Source: CAZAPZ01 sp964487285 (lineage in GTDB: Bacteria > Campylobacterota_A > Desulfurellia > JAADFJ01). From it: 12,366 bases of DNA. The notes under the pieces were generated by a model, which did not search any database, was not told where the DNA came from, and saw only the letters and a program-made list of their open reading frames with translations. A program made the translations under genes and the position numbers. Positions 1-7,354 of this stretch are shown here, one piece after another (positions within the stretch are counted from its first letter, which is position 1; every line of letters begins with the position of its first letter). Location: NCBI GenBank assembly GCA_964487285.1, contig CAZAPZ010000043.1, positions 1-12,366 on the forward strand, read 5' to 3'.

Positions 1-118
1 CTGCTTTCCTCTATGCTCACATTTTACTTCTTTGAAATTAACCCGGTTAGTCCTGTGGAAGTTTGCCTCGCCTATCTGTCTGCGTGCGGTTCGCCCGCAC
101 AGGCAGATAGGAAAGCAG
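1..118. repeat. GC-rich hairpin bounded by 10-bp inverted repeats (possible small repeat element)
   Basis: The first ten bases, CTGCTTTCCT, are the exact reverse complement of positions 109-118. Inside lies a strong imperfect hairpin at 71-111: arms CCTATCTG (71-78) and CAGATAGG (104-111) are perfect, pairing continues through CTG/CAG and TGCGG/CCGCA with a G-T wobble and a two-base bulge, and the loop is only about five bases (TTCGC). This GC-rich patch stands out from the AT-rich surroundings. There is no T-run on either side, so it does not look like an intrinsic terminator. The left repeat abuts the window edge and may be longer. A dispersed non-coding repeat or MITE-like element is possible, but a second copy cannot be shown here. 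Confidence 0.5.
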
Positions 119-171
119 ATATTGTTGGGAATTTGAATATTATGCATTAGTCTCATAATAAGGGGAATATT

Positions 172-1883
172 ATGTGGAGTAAGCAATCGGTTATTAAAAC
201 AGCCTTGGGTCAAGAATCAGCCGATATTATTGTATATAACGGAAAAATTGTTAATGTAAATACACTTGAGATCATGAATGGATATTCTATTTTTATCAAA
301 AATGGGTGTTTTGCTTATGTTGGTAATAATGTAGCCGACGGGTCAATAGCGATAACACTTTAAGAATTGATGCCGAGGGTGCATACATCACTCTCGGACT
401 TATAGAAGTTCACACGCATATATCTTACTATTTCAAAATTGATGAGTTTGTCAAATGCGCAGCAGCTTCAGGAACAACGACTGTCATAACCGAAACAAGT
501 GAGTTGAGAAATGCTCTTGAAAAAGAAGGTATAGAGACTTTTTTAAATCAAATAAAGAGCATGCCTATTAAACTGTTTATTACAACACCTTGTTTTGCCC
601 CGCTGCTTACCTGTTTGGAAACAAGCAGCTCTATAAATTCTGACGATATAATATCACTTTGCTCAGATCCGAGAGCATTAGGTCTTGGGGAAGCATATTG
701 GCCGAAAGTTGTGTATCCCGATGAAAGAACGGCGAAACGGTTTGAGGCGGCGGAAAGATATAATATTAAATCTCAGGGACATTCTGCGGGAGCAAGGGGC
801 AATAAACTTAACGCATATTTTGCAAGTGGTATTTCAAATTGCCATGAGCCTATTACGCCAAATGAAGTAGTGGAACGCCTTAGAATGGACATACATGTAG
901 TGCTGCGTGAAGGAAATAATCGGCATGATCTTAAATCTGTGACTCCGGTTAAAGATCTGATATCGGATTTTCACCTTTTATCTGCTTCTACGGACGGAAT
1001 AAATGCAGCCGATCTCATAAAAGGCCATGTAAATATTGTGCTTGAACGATTGATAGAACTGGGATGGGATAAGCTTACGGCAGTTCAGATGCTTACCATT
1101 AATGCAGCTTCCGTATTCGGCATCGATGATAAAATAGGCAGCATTGCTCCTGGAAAAATTGCAGATCTATGCATAGTTGAGGGTATTTCAAAATTTAAAC
1201 CTAAAACCGTAATTTCAAACGGATGAATCATTGCAAAAGACTGCAAAATTACAGTAGATATAAAATTAAAAGAATATCCTGAAAGTTTTTATCATTCAAT
1301 AAGATTAAACAAGTTGAAAAAATCCGATTTTAAATATGAAGCGGGTAAAACAGTCGATACAATTATGCTTGGAAAAGAGTTTGTTGCTACGCTTACTCGC
1401 ATAAACAGAACAAAAGCGCCGGATGATCTTCTTTTCTATGCAGTTTTTGACAGATATGGAAATAATAATGCGGTTTTCAGCTCTTTAATTGGAGCAGGTA
1501 TAACAACCGGAGCATTTGCCACAACGCTTAATTGGGGCTGCTTTCAGCTTGCAATCTTCGGCAGATCCGTTGAAGACATGGTAGCGGCTGTCAACAGGGT
1601 AATAGATATGCAGGGTGGAATCGCGGTTGTTAATAACCTATCTGTTATTGCTGATATTCCGCTTTCTATAGGTGGAGTAATATCGGACTTACCTAGAGTT
1701 AAACTTGCAGAAAAGGAATAAGCGGCAGAAGATGCACTTATAAATATTGGCTGTAAAATTGAAAATCCGTTAACTCGGCTTCAAACACTCTCATTTACAG
1801 GGCTTCCATTTGTTAAGCTTACCGATAAGGGGCTAATTGACGTGAAAAATCGGAAAAAACTAAACAATACAAAAGATCTATAA
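172..1883 (+). pseudogene. ade: adenine deaminase-like amidohydrolase, inactivated by a frameshift and two stops
   Basis: Adenine deaminase converts adenine to hypoxanthine and ammonia in purine salvage. The reading frame begins at ATG 172, preceded by AAGGGG. It runs in frame 1 (containing ADIIVYNGKIVNVNT) to about 349, then in frame 3 to TAA 1881-1883. Restoring one G near 349 would read SIGDNTLRIDAEGAY across the break. Two stops interrupt frame 3: TGA 1224-1226, where NG(R)IIAKD is expected, and TAA 1719-1721. Metal-site motifs are still visible: VHTH, GLGE, GHSAG, CHEP and STDG. The C-terminal adenine-deaminase domain follows, ending TRLQTLSF...KLTDKGLIDV. The family's C-terminal AHDSHN-like motif is replaced by ATTLNWG, so this was already a divergent member and adenine as substrate is not certain. 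About 570 codons is normal length for the family. Sequencing error could explain one lesion but hardly three. Confidence 0.85.
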
Positions 1884-2002
1884 TGATCCAACCTCATAGA
1901 TACGTTTTTGCAGATTCTCTTTATGGAAACAGTTCTGAGTTTATTGATGCTATAGAAAAATAGACAAATCTAACTTATTTTCGGAAGGATTATACTATGA
2001 AT
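1883..2002 (+). pseudogene. fragment of a DDE transposase (IS4/IS701-like)
   Basis: A 26-codon frame starts at an ATG overlapping the stop of the preceding pseudogene (TAATG) and ends at TAG 1961-1963. It contains VFADSLYGNSSEFIDAIE, which resembles the 'ADs-YGn--eFi-ai' segment around the second catalytic aspartate of IS4/IS701-type transposases. After the stop the same frame continues TNLTYF, which would fit the next strand of such a protein. Nothing before or after it is recognisable, so this is a scrap of about 40 codons at most. The family call rests on one motif. Confidence 0.45.
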
Positions 2003-2003
2003 T

Positions 2004-2246
2004 CTATTTTCCATGTTGGTGTGAATTTAGGTTACTATTTCCAGCAGCGTGACCGATAAGGTTTTGAACTATTGTAACCTGGATACCTGATTTTAGCAGC
2101 TCCATTGCTCTTAAGTGTCTTAGTATATGAGAATGACCAAGTTCCTTTGGTATTCCGGCTTCTTCGGATAACTCATAGAATTTCCTTCTGAAGTTATCTT
2201 GGTAAAGGTCAAGTTCAAACTCTGCTGTAAACTCTTTTTCTGTCAA
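2004..2246 (-). pseudogene. C-terminal remnant of a tyrosine recombinase (phage integrase family)
   Basis: An 80-codon minus-strand frame (only possible start TTG 2244-2246) contains HSHILRHLRAMELLKSG followed by VTIVQNLIGHA. This matches the HxLRH box and the LLGH box of the catalytic domain of XerC/XerD-like tyrosine recombinases. The N-terminal half with the first catalytic arginine is absent, with an in-frame stop just upstream of the TTG. After GHA the sequence leaves the family pattern (GNSNLNSHQHGK), so the nucleophilic tyrosine is missing. It cannot be a working recombinase. It lies head to head with the transposase scrap, which suggests successive insertions and deletions here. Confidence 0.65.
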
Positions 2247-2338
2247 ATTAGGTTATTCCATTACATCGGAATTCTCGTTGCCGATAGCATTATTTATAGC
2301 AGTCTATCTGTCATATCTTTTAGATATAGGGATAATAT

Positions 2339-3631
2339 TTATAAATAATGTTGTTCTTTTGCTAAATCGTACAATTTAATTTCTTTTAGTTTATCTACTG
2401 GTACCATAATTGTAGTTGTAACAATGCCTGGCAATCTTCCGATTTCTATGCCCCCCGTGATAGTCGTTAAGTTTAATATCTTTTCTCTTGAGTAATTTAG
2501 TAGCTTAGATAAACGTTCAACGGAGTTATCAAAAGCTTCATTTATATTTAATCCACTTCCAACCTGTTGAATTGGAGCAACCTTATATTCGATCTGATGA
2601 AATTTTTTTGCCAATCTGTTTATTGCATTTTTTTCTTTGCTCGAAAAAGGTTTTGCCAGAAATGGGAGATCTTCGATCATCGGGAAAACAAGAGGTCCTT
2701 CTATTTCCAATCCTTTTATGACATGTACACTTATCTCTACTCTTGCAGACACATCTGTGGTATGTCCTGCTACCTCACCGTCACCTTGCATAGCATGGAC
2801 ATCTCCTATAAATACACCGCCACCATCAACTTTCACCGGACATACAATAATAGCGCCGGCTCTTACAGTGTTAATATCCATATGAGAATCGGTTCTAAGA
2901 CTAAGCTGTTCTTTTGTTATTGCGTATTCATGCAACGCACCTATTAAAAATTGTCCAAAATCACCGGCATTATGAGAATCGGGCATATTTATCGGTGGAG
3001 TGGTACCAATATTTCCTATAAATGGCCTCATTTTTGATGCCGTTCCTACAATATCAGATGGACACATAATTACTATAGGATTTTGCTCAGAATTTTGTGG
3101 AAGTGCCATAACGCTCCTTGCGTCCTTGGCTAATTTTCGAGATTCATTCTTGTTGACGGTAAATCCAAAACCTATATCGTTGTCAAATACCATTGTATAA
3201 CCATTAGCAAATTTGAAGGGGCTAATTTCTGCCCCACAATTTGCACACCTAACCGCTTCCTGACCCACTCCCACTATTTTTGTTATTGGATTTTTTGTTC
3301 CGCAACTCGGACAGTACCTGTCTACATAAGGATCGCTTTTGTATCTATCACTTTGAAGCGCGGGCACACCGGAAGATGTTGCAAGAGACTTAACTTCTAT
3401 TTTATTTATATAAATGGCAATAGCATCTCCAATTTTCGCATTTTCAACAGCTACAGGTTTAGTAACTTCGTGACCACCTTTAAATATTGGCGTGATCATC
3501 GGCCCCCAACATCCAGGTGCAGTATCTACTGATATTATGCCACCGTTTTTCACTGTACCTGCAATATTTATAGATGGACCAATAATACCTCTACTGAAAC
3601 TCTCAACATTGATATTCTCCAAAGACTTCAT
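2339..3631 (-). CDS. acetamidase/formamidase family amidase with a zinc-ribbon-like insertion
   Basis: FmdA/AmdA-family enzymes hydrolyse short amides such as formamide or acetamide to the acid and ammonia in the cytoplasm. I chose the ATG at 3629-3631 (430 residues). It has AGGAGGTG five bases upstream, whereas the longer frame from 3676 adds 15 residues without a ribosome site. The family core is clear: SVDTAPGCWGPM near the N-terminus, DSHNAGDFG at about 218-226, and GDVHAMQGDGEVAGH at about 276-290, matching the family's GDgHaaQGdGEv signature. At about 107-132 there are two CxxC pairs (CPSC and CANC, 18 residues between them), an arrangement that looks like a structural zinc ribbon and that I do not associate with the typical family member. 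It is the last gene of the minus-strand cluster and probably has its own promoter. Substrate unknown. Confidence 0.88.
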   Translation of the reverse strand: MKSLENINVESFSRGIIGPSINIAGTVKNGGIISVDTAPGCWGPMITPIFKGGHEVTKPVAVENAKIGDAIAIYINKIEVKSLATSSGVPALQSDRYKSDPYVDRYCPSCGTKNPITKIVGVGQEAVRCANCGAEISPFKFANGYTMVFDNDIGFGFTVNKNESRKLAKDARSVMALPQNSEQNPIVIMCPSDIVGTASKMRPFIGNIGTTPPINMPDSHNAGDFGQFLIGALHEYAITKEQLSLRTDSHMDINTVRAGAIIVCPVKVDGGGVFIGDVHAMQGDGEVAGHTTDVSARVEISVHVIKGLEIEGPLVFPMIEDLPFLAKPFSSKEKNAINRLAKKFHQIEYKVAPIQQVGSGLNINEAFDNSVERLSKLLNYSREKILNLTTITGGIEIGRLPGIVTTTIMVPVDKLKEIKLYDLAKEQHYL

Positions 3632-3636
3632 CTTTT

Positions 3637-3644
3637 CACCTCCT
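3637..3644 (-). promoter_or_regulatory. ribosome binding site that sets the amidase start
   Basis: On the minus strand AGGAGGTG lies five bases before ATG 3629-3631. The upstream in-frame ATG at 3674-3676 has no comparable site, so the shorter protein is preferred. Confidence 0.8.
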
Positions 3645-3786
3645 AATCTTGCTTTCCTGGATTTGGTATATTGCAATTGATATAAACGACATCTACCGGA
3701 ATAATATACTTTACGGTTGTCAAACTGCTATGTTAATCCCATAAATTCACACTCAACCTATTGTTTCATTTATAAATTATATGCAA

Positions 3787-3829
3787 AATTTTTTGGTACT
3801 GTAGCAGTATTATAGCATCCCAAAAAATT
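3787..3829 (-). repeat. nested inverted repeat over the promoter region upstream of the amidase
   Basis: AATTTTTTGG (3787-3796) and CCAAAAAATT (3820-3829) are perfect 10-bp inverted repeats with a 23-base centre. The centre itself holds a 5-bp palindrome, TACTG-TAG-CAGTA (3797-3809). The -10 hexamer of the candidate promoter sits in the centre. Such an arrangement could be an operator for a dimeric regulator, or a weak AT-rich transcript hairpin that ends readthrough from the CoA-transferase gene. The sequence alone does not decide between these. Confidence 0.4.
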
Positions 3830-3836
3830 CATACAA
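3809..3836 (-). promoter_or_regulatory. candidate extended -10 promoter for the amidase
   Basis: On the minus strand, TTGTAT (3831-3836) is followed after 16 bases by TATAAT (3809-3814), preceded by TGC, giving the extended -10 form TGnTATAAT. Transcription would start near 3802, about 170 bases before the amidase start, leaving a long leader. It overlaps the inverted repeat at 3787-3829, so it may be regulated. The perfect -10 and extended motif are the support; the -35 is only a partial match. Confidence 0.4.
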
Positions 3837-3938
3837 CAAAAATAGAATTCTTATTGCAAATGCTGCAACGAAAACGAGGTAGAAAGTGACCTGATCGCAT
3901 TTTGCAATAGAGGGTGTAATACAAAAATATAAAACGCC
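3810..3938 (-). other. start-less hydrophobic reading frame, possible gene relic
   Basis: Between an in-frame TAA at 3939-3941 and a TAA at 3810-3812 the minus strand has 42 open codons that include VTFYLVFVAAFAIRILFLLY, a plausible membrane helix followed by EFFGML. There is no ATG, GTG or TTG at its beginning and no ribosome site. It may be a leftover of a membrane protein gene lost from between the CoA-transferase and amidase genes, or a chance frame in AT-rich DNA. I do not recognise the family. The remaining gap DNA, 3939-4084, contains no gene that I can support. Confidence 0.2.
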
Positions 3939-4084
3939 TTACATATTTAATCAGATCATGGCAGCCAAAGCAGATCAAATAAAGTTATAGGTTTACTTAT
4001 AGAACATAAATATCAATTTCTATGAGCGGCTTGGCAGGTATCCTGATTTGTGTACTGTTTTGGTAAAGTCGGGTGGAAATATCT

Positions 4085-5254
4085 CTATTTATTAGTTTTG
4101 GAATATTCAAGCACTGTTTTGAGCACGTAATCTGTATGCTCACCAAGTACAGGCGGATGTGTAGGCTGTTTTACAGGGTGATTTTTTAGTTTTATCGGAT
4201 TACCAACAAGATTAAGTTCTCCGAAGGGATGCCTAACTGTTTGAACCATATTGCGAAAAATAAGTTGAGCATCTGAAAATACTTTATCAATTGTTAAAAT
4301 TTTACCGCTTGGAATAGATTCTTTCTCCAGTACTTCTATCCACTCAGATACGTTTTTTTCTAAAAATATCGGTTTCAGAAGAATAATTAATTCTTTTCTA
4401 TTTCTTACTCTATCAGAATTAGTCTTAAATCGCTCTCTTTTTAATTTATTATTGCCTGTGATGCTTACAAATCTTCCCCATTGAGCATCGTTGCCTATAG
4501 CCAGATTGAAATATTCGTCTTTTGCCTTAAATGTTTGATAAGGAACAATATTGGGATGGGCATTGCCAAATCGTTCCGGTATTTTCCCCGAAACAAGGTA
4601 GTTGCTTGCCACATTTGCAAGCCAAGAGACTGCAGTATCAAAAAGTGCAATATCGATATATTCACCTTTTCCCGATTCCTCTCTTTTATACAAAGACGCT
4701 AAAATAGCAATTACAGCATATAACCCTGCTACTATGTCAACTATTGCCACGCCAGTCTTCATAGGTTCTCCATTAGGCTCGCCTGTTATGCTCATTATGC
4801 CCGAAATTCCCTGTATAATAAAATCGTATCCCGACAGTTTACTTTTAGGACCGTTCTGACCAAAACCAGTGAGAGAACAGTATATTAGTTTTGAATTTAT
4901 TTTAGATAATGATTCATAATCAAGACCGTATTTTTTAAGTTCGCCCACCCTGAAATTTTCTACAACTATATCTGACTTGGCTGCCAAATCTTTTATAACT
5001 TTTTGGCCTTCTGCACTTTTTATATCAACGGTAATACTTTTCTTATTTCTATTGGTGCAAAGGTAGTATGCGCTTTCGGTTCCAAAATAGGGCGGCCCCC
5101 ACGACCTGGTATCATCTCCCTTGCCTGGTCTTTCAACCTTAATCACCTCCGCTCCAAGATCCCCCAAAATCATTGTGGCGTAAGGAAGGGCAAGGACTCT
5201 TGAAAGATCCAATACCCTTATGCCTGATAAACAATACGGACTTTTATTGTTCAT
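4085..5254 (-). CDS. family III CoA-transferase (CaiB/BaiF type)
   Basis: Family III CoA-transferases move coenzyme A between carboxylic acids through an aspartyl-CoA intermediate; the family includes formyl-CoA:oxalate, carnitine, bile-acid and succinate-hydroxymethylglutarate CoA-transferases. The 389-residue length is typical. Recognisable segments in order are LSGIRVLDLSRVLALPYATM, GDLGAEVIKVERPGKGDDTR, LIYCSLTGFGQNGP, then GVAIVDIVAGLYA whose Asp173 aligns with the catalytic aspartate, and the C-terminal PPVLGEHTDYVL. The ATG at 5252-5254 overlaps the last 11 bases of the upstream binding-protein remnant and no Shine-Dalgarno is visible, so translation may be coupled to it. No lesion is seen. 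In context it may activate the acid produced by the amidase, or a compound imported by the neighbouring transporter. Donor and acceptor cannot be read from sequence. Confidence 0.92.
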   Translation of the reverse strand: MNNKSPYCLSGIRVLDLSRVLALPYATMILGDLGAEVIKVERPGKGDDTRSWGPPYFGTESAYYLCTNRNKKSITVDIKSAEGQKVIKDLAAKSDIVVENFRVGELKKYGLDYESLSKINSKLIYCSLTGFGQNGPKSKLSGYDFIIQGISGIMSITGEPNGEPMKTGVAIVDIVAGLYAVIAILASLYKREESGKGEYIDIALFDTAVSWLANVASNYLVSGKIPERFGNAHPNIVPYQTFKAKDEYFNLAIGNDAQWGRFVSITGNNKLKRERFKTNSDRVRNRKELIILLKPIFLEKNVSEWIEVLEKESIPSGKILTIDKVFSDAQLIFRNMVQTVRHPFGELNLVGNPIKLKNHPVKQPTHPPVLGEHTDYVLKTVLEYSKTNK

Positions 5255-5865
5255 TATACCGGTTTGGAAAAAGATAAATTGGTTTACAGGTCGTAGCAGA
5301 CTCAGGACAAACTACGCATATACCGTTTCGTTGCATCTGAATGGTTGCAACGCTTGCAGGATACGATTCATTACTATTAAAATGCATTCTTTCGTAAAAA
5401 CTCTTACTGTTTATTTTTCTTAACGCATTTCTAATACTCTCATGATTTAAGTCTCCTGCGTCTTCGATTGTTTTTTCTAATACTAGTGCAGCAACCGTTA
5501 CCTCAGCGGCCTGATAAGGCGGCTCATATCCAAATGTTTTTTTCAACAGTCTGCAATAGCCGTTAGTCATTCCGAAAGGGTCCCCTTTTTTCGACAATGT
5601 CGAAACTCGGCTTGAATTGGTGAGTAAACCATAGGCATATTTCCCTGCTATTTTTTTTAAAATCGGTTGATTATACACTTGAAGAGAATGCAAGTAATTT
5701 TGTCTTTAAGTGTGCCTTTTCAATTTGCTTCAAAAATGGAATATTTTTACAAGAATGATCTGTAGCAATTATAGCATCTGAATTTTTCATTTTTATTTTA
5801 CCAGTATATAAAACCATTGCATATTTAAAAGCCATCCCATCCATATCATAAAAATTATCACTCAT
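5244..5865 (-). pseudogene. remnant of a second branched-chain/amide-type ABC substrate-binding protein
   Basis: Two overlapping minus-strand frames together give the C-terminal part of a periplasmic binding protein of the LivJ/K (HAAT) type. Frame one (5865-5671) has DAIIATDH and PFLKQIEKAHLKTKLLAF, matching the 'daiv...a--fvkqakel-l' region. Frame two (from about 5680 to 5244) carries PPYQAAEVTVAALVLEKTIE and the terminal ESATTCKPIYLFPNR, the usual 'eiAta-piyp-P' tail. Restoring one base near 5678 joins them as AFSSSVYNQPILKKI. The signal peptide and the whole first lobe are missing: the first frame begins only 12 bases after the ATPase gene stop with no ribosome site. It is therefore both truncated and frameshifted. 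It is a different protein from the intact binding protein at 9193-10428. Confidence 0.75.
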
Positions 5866-5877
5866 TCTGCATTCTCA

Positions 5878-7347
5878 CTAAACCAAATATTTTCCCCCAA
5901 CTTCTTTTATAAAATCCCTATAACATCCATGCCATGTTATGTTTCCATTTTCCAATAAATATAATCTATTTGAATATTTCAGTGCAAAATGCAGATTCTG
6001 TTCACCTAATAATATAGTTAAACCGTTTTCGTGTAATTTGGAGATTGTATCTGAAATGGCATCTAAGACAATAGGGGCAAGACCCAATGTAGGTTCATCA
6101 AGTATTAATAACGATGGATTCTGCATTAGAGCTCTTGCTATCGTAAGCATTTGCTGTTCTCCTCCCGAAAGTGTGTAGACTAACTGTTTCCTTCTGTCTT
6201 TCAATTTTGGAAATAATTTGAATATCTCACCCAATTTGTTATTTATGTCATTCCGCTTTAAACCAAATCCACCAAAAAGTATATTCTCTTCAACGCTCAT
6301 ATAACCAAATAACTCTCTTGTTTCAGGCGTGAATGCAATGCCAAGATTTATAATTTTTGCAGTTGTTTTTCTCTTGATAGATTTACCACGCCATTTAACA
6401 TCACCTTCATAGCTTGCAAGAGACAAAATAGCTTTAAACAAACTGGATTTACCAGCTCCATTAAGTCCAACGACACTCACAAATTCGCCTTCTTTGATCT
6501 CTATCTTAACATCTCTTAAAGCTTCTGCTTTACCATAATGTAAGCTTTTAATGTTTATGTCTATAATTACATCCTTAGAATCTGCATCTTTTATTTGCAT
6601 AGCAACATTGCTGACCTCTTCCATCCCTTTACCAATAAAAACTCTTTTCACTTTTTCATTTCTAATTACATCACTTGGAACACCCTCTGCAATCTTTTTA
6701 CCCACATATAAAGCTATAAGCCTATCAACAAGTTTATAAACAGCTTTTACATTATGATCTACAAGTATAATTCCATGATTCATATCCTTAAGGGACAAAA
6801 TCAACTCAGAAACTTCTTTAGTTTCTTGTGGCGTTAAGCCTGCGAATGGCTCGTCAACAAGCAAAAGTTTTGGTTTTAATGCCAAAGCTTTTGCTATTTC
6901 CATTTTACGTATATAACCAAATGGCAACGATTGCGGATACTTATACAGCACATCCTTTAAGCCAACAAGTTCGCCTATTGCAATAGCATCTTCCTCGATC
7001 TTCTTTGCAAATTTCATATTAGTCAGACTATCAGGCAAAAGCGACAGTTTGATATTATCCAAAACCGTCTGCCTTTTGAGTGGTCTTGAATGCTGGAATA
7101 CAATAGCAATACCCATATTAATTCTTTTATAAATCGGTAAACGGTCTATTCTATGGCCATTAAATTTTATAATGCCACTATCCGGTTTATGCACTCCGGT
7201 AAGCAATGCTAACGTTGTTGTTTTTCCCGAACCATTAGGACCTATTAAACCTAACAACTCCCCACTTTCAACATAAAAGCTAACACCATCTACGGCCTGC
7301 AAACCTCCAAAATGTTTTTTTAAATCTAATACCTCAAGTAATGCCAT
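5878..7347 (-). CDS. fused LivG-LivF-type ABC transporter ATPase (two nucleotide-binding domains)
   Basis: This 489-residue cytoplasmic protein carries both ATPase domains of a branched-chain amino acid/amide importer in one chain; in most bacteria they are two genes, livG and livF. Domain 1 (about 1-240) has Walker A GPNGSGKT at 36-43, Q-loop Q85, Walker B LLLVDEP at 161-167 and switch His198. Its signature reads LPFGYIRK instead of the LivG-like LxYGQQRR. Domain 2 (about 262-489) has Walker A GLNGAGKS at 294-301, signature LSGGEQQ at 393-399, Walker B LLILDEP at 413-419 and GEQN at the switch position, as in LivF. A linker of roughly 25 residues joins them. The start has AGGAG overlapping the livM stop, seven bases away. 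One protein could supply both ATP sites of the transporter. Confidence 0.93.
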   Translation of the reverse strand: MALLEVLDLKKHFGGLQAVDGVSFYVESGELLGLIGPNGSGKTTTLALLTGVHKPDSGIIKFNGHRIDRLPIYKRINMGIAIVFQHSRPLKRQTVLDNIKLSLLPDSLTNMKFAKKIEEDAIAIGELVGLKDVLYKYPQSLPFGYIRKMEIAKALALKPKLLLVDEPFAGLTPQETKEVSELILSLKDMNHGIILVDHNVKAVYKLVDRLIALYVGKKIAEGVPSDVIRNEKVKRVFIGKGMEEVSNVAMQIKDADSKDVIIDINIKSLHYGKAEALRDVKIEIKEGEFVSVVGLNGAGKSSLFKAILSLASYEGDVKWRGKSIKRKTTAKIINLGIAFTPETRELFGYMSVEENILFGGFGLKRNDINNKLGEIFKLFPKLKDRRKQLVYTLSGGEQQMLTIARALMQNPSLLILDEPTLGLAPIVLDAISDTISKLHENGLTILLGEQNLHFALKYSNRLYLLENGNITWHGCYRDFIKEVGGKYLV

Positions 7348-7354
7348 AAATCTC

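Noticed and set aside
504..1226. Free-standing 240-residue amidohydrolase
   Set aside because: The same frame continues after the TGA, and the upstream HTH metal motif is in the same frame before the first ATG. It is the middle of one broken adenine deaminase-like gene.
1224..1226. TGA as a recoded (Sec/Trp/Pyl) codon
   Set aside because: The family does not use such a residue here, and a TAA and a frameshift occur in the same gene, so decay is the simpler reading.
2313..2327. Palindrome ATATCT-TTT-AGATAT as terminator of the amidase gene
   Set aside because: The stem is short and AT-only, with no T-run following on the minus strand.
2567..2947. Plus-strand frames opposite the amidase, including a 126-residue one
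   Set aside because: Antisense shadows of a strongly conserved enzyme, with no family pattern or ribosome site.
3718..3723. Perfect TTGACA on the minus strand near the amidase
   Set aside because: No acceptable -10 hexamer lies 15-19 bases downstream; the nearest TATTAT is only 11 bases away.
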